NCBI GenBank assembly: GCA_964019425.1
Contig: OZ025805.1
Coordinates: 844,001 to 908,000, forward strand
Direction: 5' to 3'
DNA from: Flectonema sp. DT1601
Taxonomy: Eukaryota > Euglenozoa > Diplonemea > Diplonemida > Diplonemidae
Length of the DNA: 64,000 nt
Shown one piece after another: positions 9,001-17,800 of this stretch. The position numbers were made by a program, and so were the translations under genes. Under the pieces are notes generated by a model. It saw only the letters and a program-made list of their open reading frames with translations, had not been told where the DNA came from and made no database searches. Positions within the stretch are counted from its first letter, which is position 1; every line of letters begins with the position of its first letter.

Positions 9001-11757
9001 GGATGTGATTGCAACACTACTCCAAGAACTTGTGCTGACTTCTCGACTCAAGCTGATTGTCAGAGAGCTAAGTGCCCGGACCAGGATGATCGTAGGTGTT
9101 TCTGGGGTAAAGAAGGATGTGACTGCAACACTACTCCAAGAACCTGTGCTGACTTCTCGACTCAAGCTGATTGTCAAAGAGCTAAGTGCCCGGACCAGGA
9201 TGATCGTAGGTGTTTCTGGGGTAAAGAAGGATGTGACTGTAACACTGCTCCAAGAACCTGTGCTGACTTCTCGACTCCAACTGATTGTCAGAGAGCTAAG
9301 TGCCCAGACCAGGAAGATCGTCAATGCTTCTGGGGTAAAGAAGGATGTGATTGCAACACTGCTCCAAGAACCTGTGCTGACTTCTCGACTCCAACTGATT
9401 GTCAGAGAGCTAAGTGCCCGGACCAGGAAGATCGTCAATGCTTCTGGGGTAAAGAAGGATGTGATTGCAACACTACTCCAAGAACTTGTGCTGACTTCTC
9501 GACTCAAGCTGATTGTCAGAGAGCTAAGTGCCCGGACCAGGATGATCGTAGGTGTTTCTGGGGTAAAGAAGGATGTGACTGTAACACTGCTCCAAGAACC
9601 TGTGCTGACTTCTCGACTCCAACTGATTGTCAGAGAGCTAAGTGCCCGGACCAGGATGATCGTAGGTGTTTCTGGGGTAAAGAAGGATGTGACTGTAACA
9701 CTGCTCCAAGAACCTGTGCTGACTTCTCGACTCCAGCTGATTGTCAAAGAGCTAAGTGCCCGGACCAGGATGATCGTAGGTGTTTCTGGGGTAAAGAAGG
9801 ATGTGATTGCAACACTACTCCAAGAACTTGTGCTGACTTCTCGAATCAAGCTGATTGTCAGAGAGCTAAGTGCCCGGACCAGGATGATCGTAGGTGTTTC
9901 TGGGGTAAAGAAGGATGTGACTGTAACACTGCTCCAAGAACCTGTGCTGACTTCTCGACTCCAACTGATTGTCAGAGAGCTAAGTGCCCGGACCAGGAAG
10001 ATCGTCAATGCTTCTGGGGTAAAGAAGGATGTGATTGCAACACTGCTCCAAGAACCTGTGCTGACTTCTCGACTCCAACTGATTGTCAGAGAGCTAAGTG
10101 CCCAGACCAGGAAGATCGTCAATGCTTCTGGGGTAAAGAAGGATGTGATTGCAACACTACTCCAAGAACTTGTGCTGACTTCTCGAATCAAGCTGATTGT
10201 CAGAGAGCTAAGTGCCCAGACCAGGAAGATCGTCAATGCTTCTGGGGTAAAGAAGGATGTGATTGCAACACTACTCCAAGAACTTGTGCTGACTTCTCGA
10301 CTCAAGCTGATTGTCAGAGAGCTAAGTGCCCGGACCAGGATGATCGTAGGTGTTTCTGGGGTAAAGAAGGATGTGACTGCAACACTGCTCCAAGAACCTG
10401 TGCTGACTTCTCGACTCAAGCTGATTGTCAAAGAGCTAAGTGCCCGGACCAGGATGATCGTAGGTGTTTCTGGGGTAAAGAAGGATGTGACTGCAACACT
10501 GCTCCAAGAACCTGTGCTGACTTCTCGACTCAAGCTGATTGTCAAAGAGCTAAGTGCCCGGACCAGGATGATCGTAGGTGTTTCTGGGGTAAAGAAGGAT
10601 GTGATTGCAACACTACTCCAAGAACTTGTGCTGACTTCTCGACTCAAGCTGATTGTCAGAGAGCTAAGTGCCCGGACCAGGATGATCGTAGGTGTTTCTG
10701 GGGTAAAGAAGGATGTGACTGCAACACTACTCCAAGAACCTGTGCTGACTTCTCGACTCAAGCTGATTGTCAAAGAGCTAAGTGCCCGGACCAGGATGAT
10801 CGTAGGTGTTTCTGGGGTAAAGAAGGATGTGACTGTAACACTGCTCCAAGAACCTGTGCTGACTTCTCGACTCCAACTGATTGTCAGAGAGCTAAGTGCC
10901 CGGACCAGGAAGATCGTCAATGCTTCTGGGGTAAAGAAGGATGTGATTGCAACACTGCTCCAAGAACCTGTGCTGACTTCTCGACTCCAACTGATTGTCA
11001 GAGAGCTAAGTGCCCAGACCAGGAAGATCGTCAATGCTTCTGGGGTAAAGAAGGATGTGATTGCAACACTGCTCCAAGAACCTGTGCTGACTTCTCGACT
11101 CAAGCTGATTGTCAGAGAGCTAAGTGCCCGGACCAGGAAGATCGTAGGTGTTTCTGGGGTAAAGAAGGATGTGACTGCATCACTGCTCCAAGAACCTGTG
11201 CTGACTTCTCGACTCCAACTGATTGTCAGAGAGCTAAGTGCCCAGACCAGGAAGATCGTCAATGCTTCTGGGGTAAAGAAGGATGTGATTGCAACACTAC
11301 TCCAAGAACCTGTGCTGACTTCTCGACTCAAATAGATTGTCAGAGAGCTAAGTGCCCGGACCAGGATGATCGTAGGTGTTTCTGGGGTAAAGAAGGATGT
11401 GACTGCAACACTGCTCCAAGAACCTGTGCTGACTTCTCGACTCCAACTGATTGTCAGAGAGCTAAGTGCCCAGACCAGGAAGATCGTCAATGTTTCTGGG
11501 GTAAAGAAGGATGTGATTGCAACACTACTCCAAGAACCTGTGCTGACTTCTCGACTCCAACTGATTGTCAGAGAGCTAAGTGCCCAGATCAGGATGGTCG
11601 TCAATGCTTGTGGGGTAAAGAAGGATGTGAGTGCGATACCGCTTCAAAAACATGCATCGATTTCTCGTCTCAAGCTGAGTGTGAAAAGGCCAAATGTCCA
11701 GAAACTGTAGTAGGAGTTTGTTTATGGAAAGGTTCTTGTGTATGTCACGTTAGGTAA
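3052..11757 (+). CDS. G1: giant secreted six-cysteine repeat protein, A type (2901 aa, 74 full repeats)
   Basis: Residues 1-15 (MIYSIAVILTFAFSQ) are a signal peptide. Residues 18-55 are a divergent 38-residue first module. Residues 56-2867 are exactly 74 modules of 38 residues, each C-x8-C-x4-C-x7-C-x6-C-x-C-x6 with an invariant C-[FL]-W core and usually a C-P-D-Q-[ED]-D-R stretch. Residues 2868-2901 are a shortened C-terminal cap with the same cysteine order. The whole array is one open frame without introns. No transmembrane span or GPI-type tail follows, so a secreted structural protein of roughly 320 kDa is inferred. Many modules carry N-T-T, a potential N-glycosylation sequon, though Pro at the next position may weaken it. 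I chose the ATG at 3052 because all paralogues start there; the frame upstream opens only at a TTG. The exact family is not recognised. Confidence 0.85.
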   Translation: MIYSIAVILTFAFSQKPCDSYTNLRDCRRAVCPDLSTQQCTWIRTTRECICVKPSCADFSTPTDCQRANCPDQEDRQCFWGKQGCECNTTPRTCADFSTQVDCQRAKCPDQEDRQCFWGKEGCDCNTTPRTCADFSTQADCQRAKCPDQDDRRCFWGKEGCDCNTAPRTCADFSTPIDCQRAKCPDQDDRQCFWGKEGCDCNTTPRTCADFSTPTDCQRAKCPDQEDRQCFWGKEGCDCNTTPRTCADFSTPIDCQRAKCPDQEDRQCFWGKEGCDCNTTPRTCADFSTPTDCQRAKCPDQEDRQCFWGKEGCDCNTTPRTCADFSTPIDCQRAKCPDQEDRQCFWGKEGCDCNTTPRTCADFSTQADCQRAKCPDQDDRRCFWGKEGCDCNTTPRTCADFSTPTDCQRAKCPDQEDRQCFWGKEGCDCNTTPRTCADFSTPIDCQRAKCPDQDDRQCFWGKEGCDCNTAPRTCADFSTPTDCQRAKCPDQEDRQCFWGKEGCDCNTTPRTCADFSTPTDCQRAKCPDQEDRQCFWGKEGCDCNTTPRTCADFSTPIDCQRAKCPDQEDRQCFWGKEGCDCNTTPRTCADFSTPTDCQRAKCPDQEDRQCFWGKEGCDCNTAPRTCADFSTQADCQRAKCPDQDDRRCFWGKEGCDCNTTPRTCADFSTPTDCQRAKCPDQEDRQCFWGKEGCDCNTTPRTCADFSTPIDCQRAKCPDQEDRQCFWGKEGCDCNTTPRTCADFSTPTDCQRAKCPDQEDRQCFWGKEGCDCNTTPRTCADFSTPIDCQRAKCPDQEDRQCFWGKEGCDCNTTPRTCADFSTQADCQRAKCPDQDDRRCFWGKEGCDCNTTPRTCADFSTPTDCQRAKCPDQEDRQCFWGKEGCDCNTTPRTCADFSTPTDCQRAKCPDQEDRQCFWGKEGCDCNTTPRTCADFSTPTDCQRAKCPDQEDRQCFWGKEGCDCNTTPRTCADFSTPTDCQRAKCPDQDDRQCFWGKEGCDCNTAPRTCADFSTPTDCQRAKCPDQEDRQCFWGKEGCDCNTAPRTCADFSTPTDCQRAKCPDQEDRQCFWGKEGCDCNTTPRTCADFSTPTDCQRAKCPDQEDRQCFWGKEGCDCNTTPRTCADFSTPTDCQRAKCPDQEDRQCFWGKEGCDCNTTPRTCADFSTPTDCQRAKCPDQEDRQCFWGKEGCDCNTTPRTCADFSTQADCQRAKCPDQEDRRCFWGKEGCDCNTAPRTCADFSTPTDCQRAKCPDQEDRQCFWGKEGCDCNTTPRTCADFSTPIDCQRAKCPDQEDRQCFWGKEGCDCNTTPRTCADFSTPTDCQRAKCPDQEDRQCFWGKEGCDCNTAPRTCADFSTPTDCQRAKCPDQEDRQCFWGKEGCDCNTTPRTCADFSTQADCQRAKCPDQDDRRCFWGKEGCDCNTTPRTCADFSTPTDCQRAKCPDQEDRQCFWGKEGCDCNTTPRTCADFSTQADCQRAKCPDQDDRRCFWGKEGCDCNTTPRTCADFSTPTDCQRAKCPDQEDRQCFWGKEGCDCNTTPRTCADFSTPIDCQRAKCPDLEDRQCFWGKEGCDCNTAQRTCADFSTPTDCQRAKCPDQEDRQCFWGKEGCDCNTTPKTCADFSTQADCQRAKCPDQEDRRCFWGKEGCDCNTAPRTCADFSTPTDCQRAKCPDQEDRRCFWGKEGCDCNTAPRTCADFSTQADCQRAKCPDQDDRRCFWGKEGCDCNTAPRTCADFSTQADCQRAKCPDQEDRQCFWGKEGCDCNTAPRTCADFSNQADCQRAKCPDQDDRRCFWGKEGCDCNTAPRTCADFSTPTDCQRAKCPDQDDRRCFWGKEGCDCNTAPRTCADFSTQADCQRAKCRDQDDRRCFWGKEGCDCNTAPRTCADFSTPTDCQRAKCPDQEDRQCFWGKEGCDCNTTPRTCADFSTQADCQRAKCPDQDDRRCFWGKEGCDCNTAPRTCADFSTPTDCQRAKCPDQEDRQCFWGKEGCDCNTTPRTCADFSTQADCQRAKCPDQDDRRCFWGKEGCDCNTTPRTCADFSTQADCQRAKCPDQDDRRCFWGKEGCDCNTAPRTCADFSTPTDCQRAKCPDQEDRQCFWGKEGCDCNTAPRTCADFSTPTDCQRAKCPDQEDRQCFWGKEGCDCNTTPRTCADFSTQADCQRAKCPDQDDRRCFWGKEGCDCNTAPRTCADFSTPTDCQRAKCPDQDDRRCFWGKEGCDCNTAPRTCADFSTPADCQRAKCPDQDDRRCFWGKEGCDCNTTPRTCADFSNQADCQRAKCPDQDDRRCFWGKEGCDCNTAPRTCADFSTPTDCQRAKCPDQEDRQCFWGKEGCDCNTAPRTCADFSTPTDCQRAKCPDQEDRQCFWGKEGCDCNTTPRTCADFSNQADCQRAKCPDQEDRQCFWGKEGCDCNTTPRTCADFSTQADCQRAKCPDQDDRRCFWGKEGCDCNTAPRTCADFSTQADCQRAKCPDQDDRRCFWGKEGCDCNTAPRTCADFSTQADCQRAKCPDQDDRRCFWGKEGCDCNTTPRTCADFSTQADCQRAKCPDQDDRRCFWGKEGCDCNTTPRTCADFSTQADCQRAKCPDQDDRRCFWGKEGCDCNTAPRTCADFSTPTDCQRAKCPDQEDRQCFWGKEGCDCNTAPRTCADFSTPTDCQRAKCPDQEDRQCFWGKEGCDCNTAPRTCADFSTQADCQRAKCPDQEDRRCFWGKEGCDCITAPRTCADFSTPTDCQRAKCPDQEDRQCFWGKEGCDCNTTPRTCADFSTQIDCQRAKCPDQDDRRCFWGKEGCDCNTAPRTCADFSTPTDCQRAKCPDQEDRQCFWGKEGCDCNTTPRTCADFSTPTDCQRAKCPDQDGRQCLWGKEGCECDTASKTCIDFSSQAECEKAKCPETVVGVCLWKGSCVCHVR
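3217..11652 (+). repeat. 114-bp tandem repeat array of G1 (74 units)
   Basis: The array has an exact period of 114 bp with no indels over 8436 bp. Variation sits in a few codons: STPTD, STQAD, STPID or SNQAD after the first cysteine; ED/DD in the third loop; RQ/RR before the fourth cysteine; NTT/NTA at the end. The STQAD-DD-RR combination becomes more common toward the 3' half, so variants are patchily spread, as expected from unequal exchange and conversion. Confidence 0.95.
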
Positions 11758-12123
11758 TTGCTGGTTATTTTGGCCAGTAATATATCGTGCAAAATTTTTA
11801 TTAGTTTGTACGTTCTCTGTTTTTAAATTTAACGATTTAAATATACTCATGAAAGTGACCAAGTCGTGTGAATGAATATCTAGTTAGCAAGATGATATAA
11901 TTTCAAGATAAGAAACTTTGAGAGCTGTCTTTATATAATGTATGATGCTTGAATAGGAGTGTCGGGGAAGCCCTCCTGCGAAAAATACTCTAATAAAGCT
12001 GTAGATCGTATGATACTGTTTTCTCTTTCTTGTCTTCTATAAGAATTTCAGATTGTTTTTGTAGAATTTATTCGTGTTTTTTTTATTCTTGGTCACTTTT
12101 TTTTTTTTTTTTTTATTTTTTTT
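11758..12123 (+). other. 3' flank / 3' UTR of G1
   Basis: From about 11858 this matches DNA directly after the G2 stop codon (28118 on). It includes the hairpin described separately and an AATAAA at 11992-11997, which is probably the polyadenylation signal. G2 has AACAAA at the equivalent place. A poly-T tract begins near 12098. Confidence 0.6.
11955..11977 (+). terminator. Conserved 3' UTR hairpin of G1, upstream of the poly(A) signal
   Basis: AGGAG at 11955-11959 can pair with CTCCT at 11973-11977, with a GGG/CC inner stem. The same outer stem occurs after G2 with a different inner sequence, also able to pair. It lies 15 bp before AATAAA. Function as an mRNA 3'-end or stability element is inference. 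Confidence 0.45.
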
Positions 12124-12232
12124 TTGCATTTAACAAGTATTGTAAGAACGAAAAAGAATGTTGGCAGCACACGTAAACCTCCTTTAGCTTTATCAGTTTG
12201 AGTCGGTTCACGGTTTCGTGCACAAACAATTT
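12124..12232. repeat. ~110-bp element, copy 1, between poly-T tracts
   Basis: It shares long stretches with 12854-12965, including TAACAAGTATTGTAAGAACG and a GCAGCACAC...TTTAGCTTTATC segment. It contains the small hairpin CACG-GTTT-CGTG (12209-12220). Flanking DNA on both sides is continuous with the G2 3' flank (about 28360-28375), where the element is absent, so it looks like an insertion. No coding capacity is seen. Confidence 0.6.
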
Positions 12233-12853
12233 TTTTTTTTTTTTTTTTTAATGTCGCTCGGTTGGTTTAATTATTATAATGAAAGCAGTCTTTGCTTAGA
12301 AGATGTTTGCGACTTCTTTTTTTTAAGTAAAGCTTAATTCTGATTTGTTAGATAATGTAGTTTCACAGAAACTTGAAACAGTCAGCCGAGAAGACCTTTG
12401 AATTGTTAAAAACTCAATAAAAGTCACTATTTTTTTTTTTTTTTTTGCGACCAAGTTGTAGAAGATTTTTTTTTTGAAAAAAACTTTTCAAAAAAATAAA
12501 AAGACGTATTTTAATGCGCTAAAATGCCATATCGTTTAACCTTGCTCAGGAGGTTAGAATATGGTGTGTTTTTTTTTTTTTTTGATCGCAAAAAAAAATA
12601 AAAAATTGACCGATATAACATTTAATAGTTCTTTTTAGTAGTTTTTTTTTCCCTGCTTAATGATGAATAAATAGCTCATGTTGGGAGACTCTCTAATTTT
12701 TAGGGAGGATTATTTTATTCGTATCCTTACGAGATTTTTTGACTATTGGAGAGGGTCTAATAATTTCATTTTTTGGTTGTTTATTAAACGAATTCTGCTT
12801 TTTTTTTAGCTGTTTCACTGAAAGGTATAATTTCTTTTTGCTGTGAACGATTT
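12233..12853. other. Non-coding flank between the two ~110-bp elements
   Basis: Positions 12250-12420 match the G2 downstream flank (28371-28545). The rest is AT-rich with T runs and no recognisable gene. Confidence 0.45.
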
Positions 12854-12965
12854 TGCGTATAACAAGTATTGTAAGAACGTAAAAAAAATGTTGGGGGCAG
12901 CACACATAAACCTACTTTAGCTTTATCGGTTTAAGTCGGTTCACGTGTTTCGTGCACAAACAAAA
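12854..12965. repeat. ~110-bp element, copy 2
   Basis: This is a direct repeat of 12124-12232 with scattered substitutions and small indels. The CACG...CGTG stem is kept while its loop changes from GTTT to TGTTT. No target-site duplication is evident. Confidence 0.6.
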
Positions 12966-13056
12966 AATCACAGTTGTTATATCATTATTTTCTGTATAGT
13001 TGAAGATAAAGCCAATTTTTTTTCTATTGAATAGCGAAAATGAAATTATCAGGTAC

Positions 13057-13796
13057 ATTCCCCCCCCCCAATAGCTAAAGCCTCAATTCTTAACAACCCC
13101 TCTTCTCTCTTTATTAATTTTTGTTGAAAATTTTTTTTATTTTTCTTTTAAATTCGAAGGTAAAAAAAAAATATTGAATGTCTTTTTTTTTGGCCACACA
13201 TAAAAAAAGTGTGTGTTCAATTTGGCTTTTCATTTTACTCTCTCGCAACGGTCTCTTTTTGTAACACATTTAGACAACTGTTTTCACTAACAAGTCAATA
13301 ACTGATTATTATTTTTTCTTTTTTTTTTTTCTCCCTCTCTATTTTTTTTTATTCCTTTATCTGAAGTTCACTCCTTCAGGGAAGTGAAATATTGCAATAT
13401 GTGTTGTTATTATTTGAGTATCGGTAGCATTGGACTGAAGCTAATTCATTCCAACCTACTGAGTTACCTGCTTATACTTCTCATGTTATACTGCAATGTT
13501 GGATTTCTTCTGACGATTTTCTACCTCGAGATTCTCGTTCAACACTGTTGTGGTTTTTTTCCTCAACTTGTTTAGTTGTTCTGATGAATTTATGTTTTCG
13601 AAAGAATTGTTTAAGTTATGCGTCCATGTCGGTGTCTTTTGTAGGCACCCTTACTAATCGTTTGTTTTAATATTGGTGTATCATAGAAGTAAGCCTTCAC
13701 ATTGACGCTAAACAGGTACATATATCAACATGCGGGATCGCTGGGTAACATTATTCCCATATCACAGGTGGTTTTCTTTTTTTTTTTTTTTTTAAT
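13057..13796 (+). promoter_or_regulatory. Diverged B-type upstream region ahead of the broken gene copy
   Basis: This matches 29530-30060 upstream of G3 and, more weakly, the 885-bp spacers. It starts with a C run, continues through a TCTCTCGCAACGGTCTC segment and a pyrimidine tract, and contains the invariant 49-bp block. It sits before a broken gene start whose coding DNA is G1-like, so the two parts have different closest relatives. Confidence 0.5.
13456..13504 (+). promoter_or_regulatory. Invariant 49-bp block, copy before the broken gene
   Basis: These 49 bp are identical to 29915-29963 and 33472-33520 although the DNA around all three copies has diverged clearly. The block ends within a short frame starting at ATG 13483 (30 codons). 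It could be a promoter element, a leader exon or an upstream ORF start. Confidence 0.5.
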
Positions 13797-14002
13797 TAAT
13801 ATTACTCTTAATAGTTTTATCTAACGTCAAATATATGATTTATTCAAATAACGTGTTATCCTCACTTTCGCTTTTTCTCAAAAATCGTGTGATTCATACA
13901 CGAATTTGAGAGACTGCAGAAGAGCAGTGTGTCCTGATCTTTCTACTCAACAATGTACTTGGATTAGAACTACGAGGGAGTGTAAATGTGTGAAACCTTC
14001 TT
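13797..14002 (+). pseudogene. Truncated 5' fragment of a G1-like repeat-protein gene
   Basis: It carries the proximal TAATATTAC element, the ATG (13835), a signal-peptide region and the first module. The module DNA is nearly identical to G1, including the codons for SYTNLRDC. The signal region has small changes that shift the frame, so the ATG is not in phase with the module. Homology stops exactly at the Pro-Ser before the first repeat cysteine, where unrelated GC-rich DNA begins. It has no repeat array, so it cannot encode a family member. Confidence 0.8.
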
Positions 14003-14410
14003 TAGAGGTCCTCTCCCCAGACCCGAGCGGGAAGGCGAAGAGGAAGAGACGCAAGCAGAAGGAACCGGAGCCAGTGGAGGGCAACACGAGGGTACAGGCT
14101 CCACGGAGTTACAACAGGAAACCCACACTGCGTCGGGTAGGTAAGGGAGGCTCACCTGACACAATGGGGTACGCGCACGGGCCCCAGGTTCCTTGACCTC
14201 GTTCACGGACGCGGGAGTACGCCCGGAGCCGGCCGAGCGAGACGGTCAAAAAGTGGCAGGAGTAGATTTGGTCACAAGGTAGTCGTCACGGAGTAAGAAA
14301 GACACTCAAGAAGAGATGAGTGGGAGAAGGGGATCCAACACGAAGGGTCCTGGACTTCTCGAAAGGGGGAAGTCGCTAGGGACTCCACGAAGTTGGCGAT
14401 TTCGCAAACT
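14003..14410. other. GC-rich island of unknown origin
   Basis: Composition changes abruptly from AT-rich flank to clearly GC-rich DNA. The + strand frame running in from the broken gene continues to a TGA at 14194-14196 and encodes a basic, Arg/Lys/Pro-rich stretch; it does not resemble any protein I recognise. Neither strand shows a convincing domain. It could be a fragment of another gene or of a transposable element inserted at, or joined by deletion to, the broken copy. Confidence 0.45.
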
Positions 14411-14559
14411 ATTTTTGTGCAATTAGGCGTTTTCCCTAAAATAAAAAAAGTAATTATGTTCATTAAAAACCAAAGTTCACGTTCGTCTATTTCTTTTTTT
14501 TTTTTTTGGACAAAAAAAGGGTTTTCCTGACCCTTTTGGTAAAAATAAAACTCTTTTTT
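14411..14559. other. AT-rich link between the island and the G2 promoter
   Basis: It contains a T run and a hairpin: AAAAGGG (14515-14521) and CCCTTTT (14531-14537) around a 9-nt loop. No gene is seen. Confidence 0.35.
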
Positions 14560-14842
14560 CCCGTTGTTATTGTTTTTGCTTAAATGCATTTAGACTAAAG
14601 GTTTCGTGCTCATTGCGTGTGTAGTTTATTCTCTTTAGCGCCTATAAGTAAAAAAAAAACTTCGCTACATTTTACTGATTTCATCCAATTCCTCTCTTTC
14701 AGTATCTTTCTCTTTAAGAGTTTCTAATTAATAAGTATTTTTATACAGGATTCCTATTCACACATAATCAGTGGTTTCTATTTCATTTCTTGCATTCTCG
14801 CTACTTAATATTACTCTTAATAGTTTTATATAACACCCCAAT
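14560..14842 (+). promoter_or_regulatory. Type A upstream region of G2
   Basis: It is closely similar to 2769-3051 before G1, including TGCTTAAATGCATTTAGAC, TTATTCTCTTTAGCGCCTA and the proximal TTAATATTAC element. This suggests G1 and G2 are co-expressed, distinct from the B-type genes. Expression itself cannot be judged here. Confidence 0.55.
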
Positions 14843-17800
14843 ATGATTTATTCAATCGTTTTCATCCTCACCTTCGCTTTTACACAAAAACCGTGTGATT
14901 ATTACGGAAATCCGAGAAGCTGCAGAAAAGCAGTCTGCCCAGACCTTTCTACTCAACAATGTACTTGGATTAGAAATAAGAGGGAGTGTAAATGTGTGAA
15001 ACCTTCTTGTGCTGACTTCTCGAATCCAACTTATTGTAAGAAAGCTAAGTGTCCAGATCAGCCTGATCGTCAGTGCTTCTGGGGTAAAGCAGGATGTGAT
15101 TGCAACACTAATCCAAGAACATGTGCTGATTTCTCGACTGCAAGAGATTGTATGAGAGCTAAGTGTCCAGACAAGGATGATCGTAAGTGCTTCTGGGGTA
15201 AAGAAGGATGTGAGTGCAACACTAATCCAAGAACCTGTGCTGACTTCTCTGCAGGAGAATGTGAGAAAGCTAAGTGTCCTGACCAGAATGATCGTAAGTG
15301 CTTCTGGGGTAAAGAAGGTTGTGAGTGCAACACTAAACCAAGAACCTGTGCTGACTTCTCGACTGCAAGGGATTGTCAGAAAGCCAAGTGCCCAGACAAG
15401 GATGATCGTCAGTGCTTCTGGGGTAAAGAAGGATGTGAGTGTAACACTACTCCAAGAACCTGTGCTGACTTCTCTGCAGGAGAATGTGAGAAAGCTAAGT
15501 GTCCAGACCAGAATGATCGTAAGTGCTTCTGGGGTAAAGAAGGTTGTGAGTGCAACACTAAACCAAGAACCTGTGCTGACTTCTCGACTGCAAGAGATTG
15601 TATGAGAGCTAAGTGCCCAGACAAGGATGATCGTAAGTGCTTCTGGGGTAAAGAAGGTTGTGAGTGTAACACTACTCCAAGAACTTGTGCTGACTTCTCT
15701 GCAGGAGAATGTGAGAAAGCCAAGTGTCCAGACCAGAATGATCGTAAGTGCTTCTGGGGTAAAGAAGGATGTGAGTGCAACACTAAACCAAGAACCTGTG
15801 CTGACTTCTCGACTGCAAGAGATTGTATGAGAGCTAAGTGTCCAGACAAGGATGATCGTAAGTGCTTCTGGGGTAAAGAAGGTTGTGAGTGTAACACTAC
15901 TCCTAGAACCTGTGCTGACTTCTCTGCAGGAGAATGTGAGAAAGCTAAGTGTCCAGACCAGAATGATCGTAAGTGCTTCTGGGGTAAAGAAGGTTGTGAG
16001 TGCAATACTAAACCAAGAACCTGTGCTGACTTCTCGACTGCAAGAGATTGTATGAGAGCTAAGTGCCCAGACCAGGATGATCGTCAGTGCTTCTGGGGTA
16101 AAGAAGGATGTGAGTGTAACACTACTCCAAGAACCTGTGCTGACTTCTCTGCAGGAGAATGTGAGAAAGCTAAGTGTCCAGACCAGAATGATCGTAAGTG
16201 CTTCTGGGGTAAAGAAGGATGTGAGTGCAACACTAAACCAAGAACCTGTGCTGACTTCTCGACTGCAAGAGATTGTATGAGAGCTAAGTGCCCAGACAAG
16301 GATGATCGTAAGTGCTTCTGGGGTAAAGAAGGATGTGAGTGCAACACTACTCCAAGAACCTGTGCTGACTTCTCTGCAGGAGAATGTGAGAAAGCTAAGT
16401 GTCCAGACCAGAATGATCGTAAGTGCTTCTGGGGTAAAGAAGGTTGTGAGTGCAACACTAAACCAAGAACCTGTGCTGACTTCTCGACTGCAAGAGATTG
16501 TATGAGAGCCAAGTGTCCAGACAAGGATGATCGTAAGTGCTTCTGGGGTAAAGAAGGATGTGAGTGTAACACTACTCCAAGAACCTGTGCTGACTTCTCT
16601 GCAGGAGAATGTGAGAAAGCTAAATGTCCAGACCAGAATGATCGTAAGTGCTTCTGGGGTAAAGAAGGTTGTGAGTGCAACACTAAACCAAGAACCTGTG
16701 CTGACTTCTCGACTGCAAGAGATTGTATGAGAGCCAAGTGTCCAGACAAGGATGATCGTAAGTGCTTCTGGGGTAAAGAAGGTTGTGAGTGTAACACTAC
16801 TCCAAGAACCTGTGCTGACTTCTCTGCAGGAGAATGTGAGAAAGCTAAGTGTCCAGACCAGAATGATCGTAAGTGCTTCTGGGGTAAAGAAGGTTGTGAG
16901 TGCAACACTAAACCAAGAACCTGTGCTGACTTCTCGACTGCAAGAGATTGTATGAGAGCTAAGTGCCCAGACAAGGATGATCGTAAGTGCTTCTGGGGTA
17001 AAGAAGGTTGTGAGTGTAACACTACTCCAAGAACCTGTGCTGACTTCTCTGCAGGAGAATGTGAGAAAGCTAAGTGTCCTGACCAGAATGATCGTAAGTG
17101 CTTCTGGGGTAAAGAAGGATGTGAGTGCAACACTAAACCAAGAACCTGTGCCGACTTCTCGACTGCAAGAGATTGTATGAGAGCTAAGTGTCCAGACAAG
17201 GATGATCGTAAGTGCTTCTGGGGTAAAGAAGGTTGTGAGTGTAACACTACTCCAAGAACCTGTGCTGACTTCTCTGCAGGAGAATGTGAGAAAGCTAAGT
17301 GTCCAGACCAGAATGATCGTAAATGTTTCTGGGGTAAAGAAGGATGTGAGTGCAACACTAAACCAAGAACCTGTGCTGACTTCTCGACTGCAAGAGATTG
17401 TATGAGAGCTAAGTGCCCAGACAAGGATGATCGTCAGTGCTTCTGGGGTAAAGAAGGATGTGAGTGCAACACTACTCCAAGAACCTGTGCTGACTTCTCG
17501 ACTACAGCTGATTGTGAGAAAGCTAAGTGTCCAGACCAGAATGATCGTAAGTGCTTCTGGGGTAAAGAAGGATGTGAGTGCAACACTAAACCAAGAACCT
17601 GTGCCGACTTCTCGACTGCAAGAGATTGTATGAGAGCTAAGTGTCCAGACAAGGATGATCGTAAGTGCTTCTGGGGTAAAGAAGGTTGTGAGTGTAACAC
17701 TACTCCAAGAACCTGTGCTGACTTCTCTGCAGGAGAATGTGAGAAAGCTAAGTGTCCAGACCAGAATGATCGTAAATGCTTCTGGGGTAAAGAAGGATGT

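Noticed and set aside
3109-11604. Antisense open frame of 2831 codons opposite G1 (and 1537- and 1306-codon ones opposite G2)
   Set aside because: The repeat period is a multiple of three and the module has no antisense stop in that frame, so one open unit makes the whole array open. The product is a low-complexity Ser/Thr/Leu repeat with no signal peptide or conserved cysteines.
3217-11652. CRISPR-like regular repeats
   Set aside because: The 114-bp units are contiguous coding modules with no spacers, in eukaryotic DNA.
12160-12180. GGCAGCACA motif resembling part of U6 snRNA
   Set aside because: Only nine bases match; the rest of the element has no U6 core sequence.
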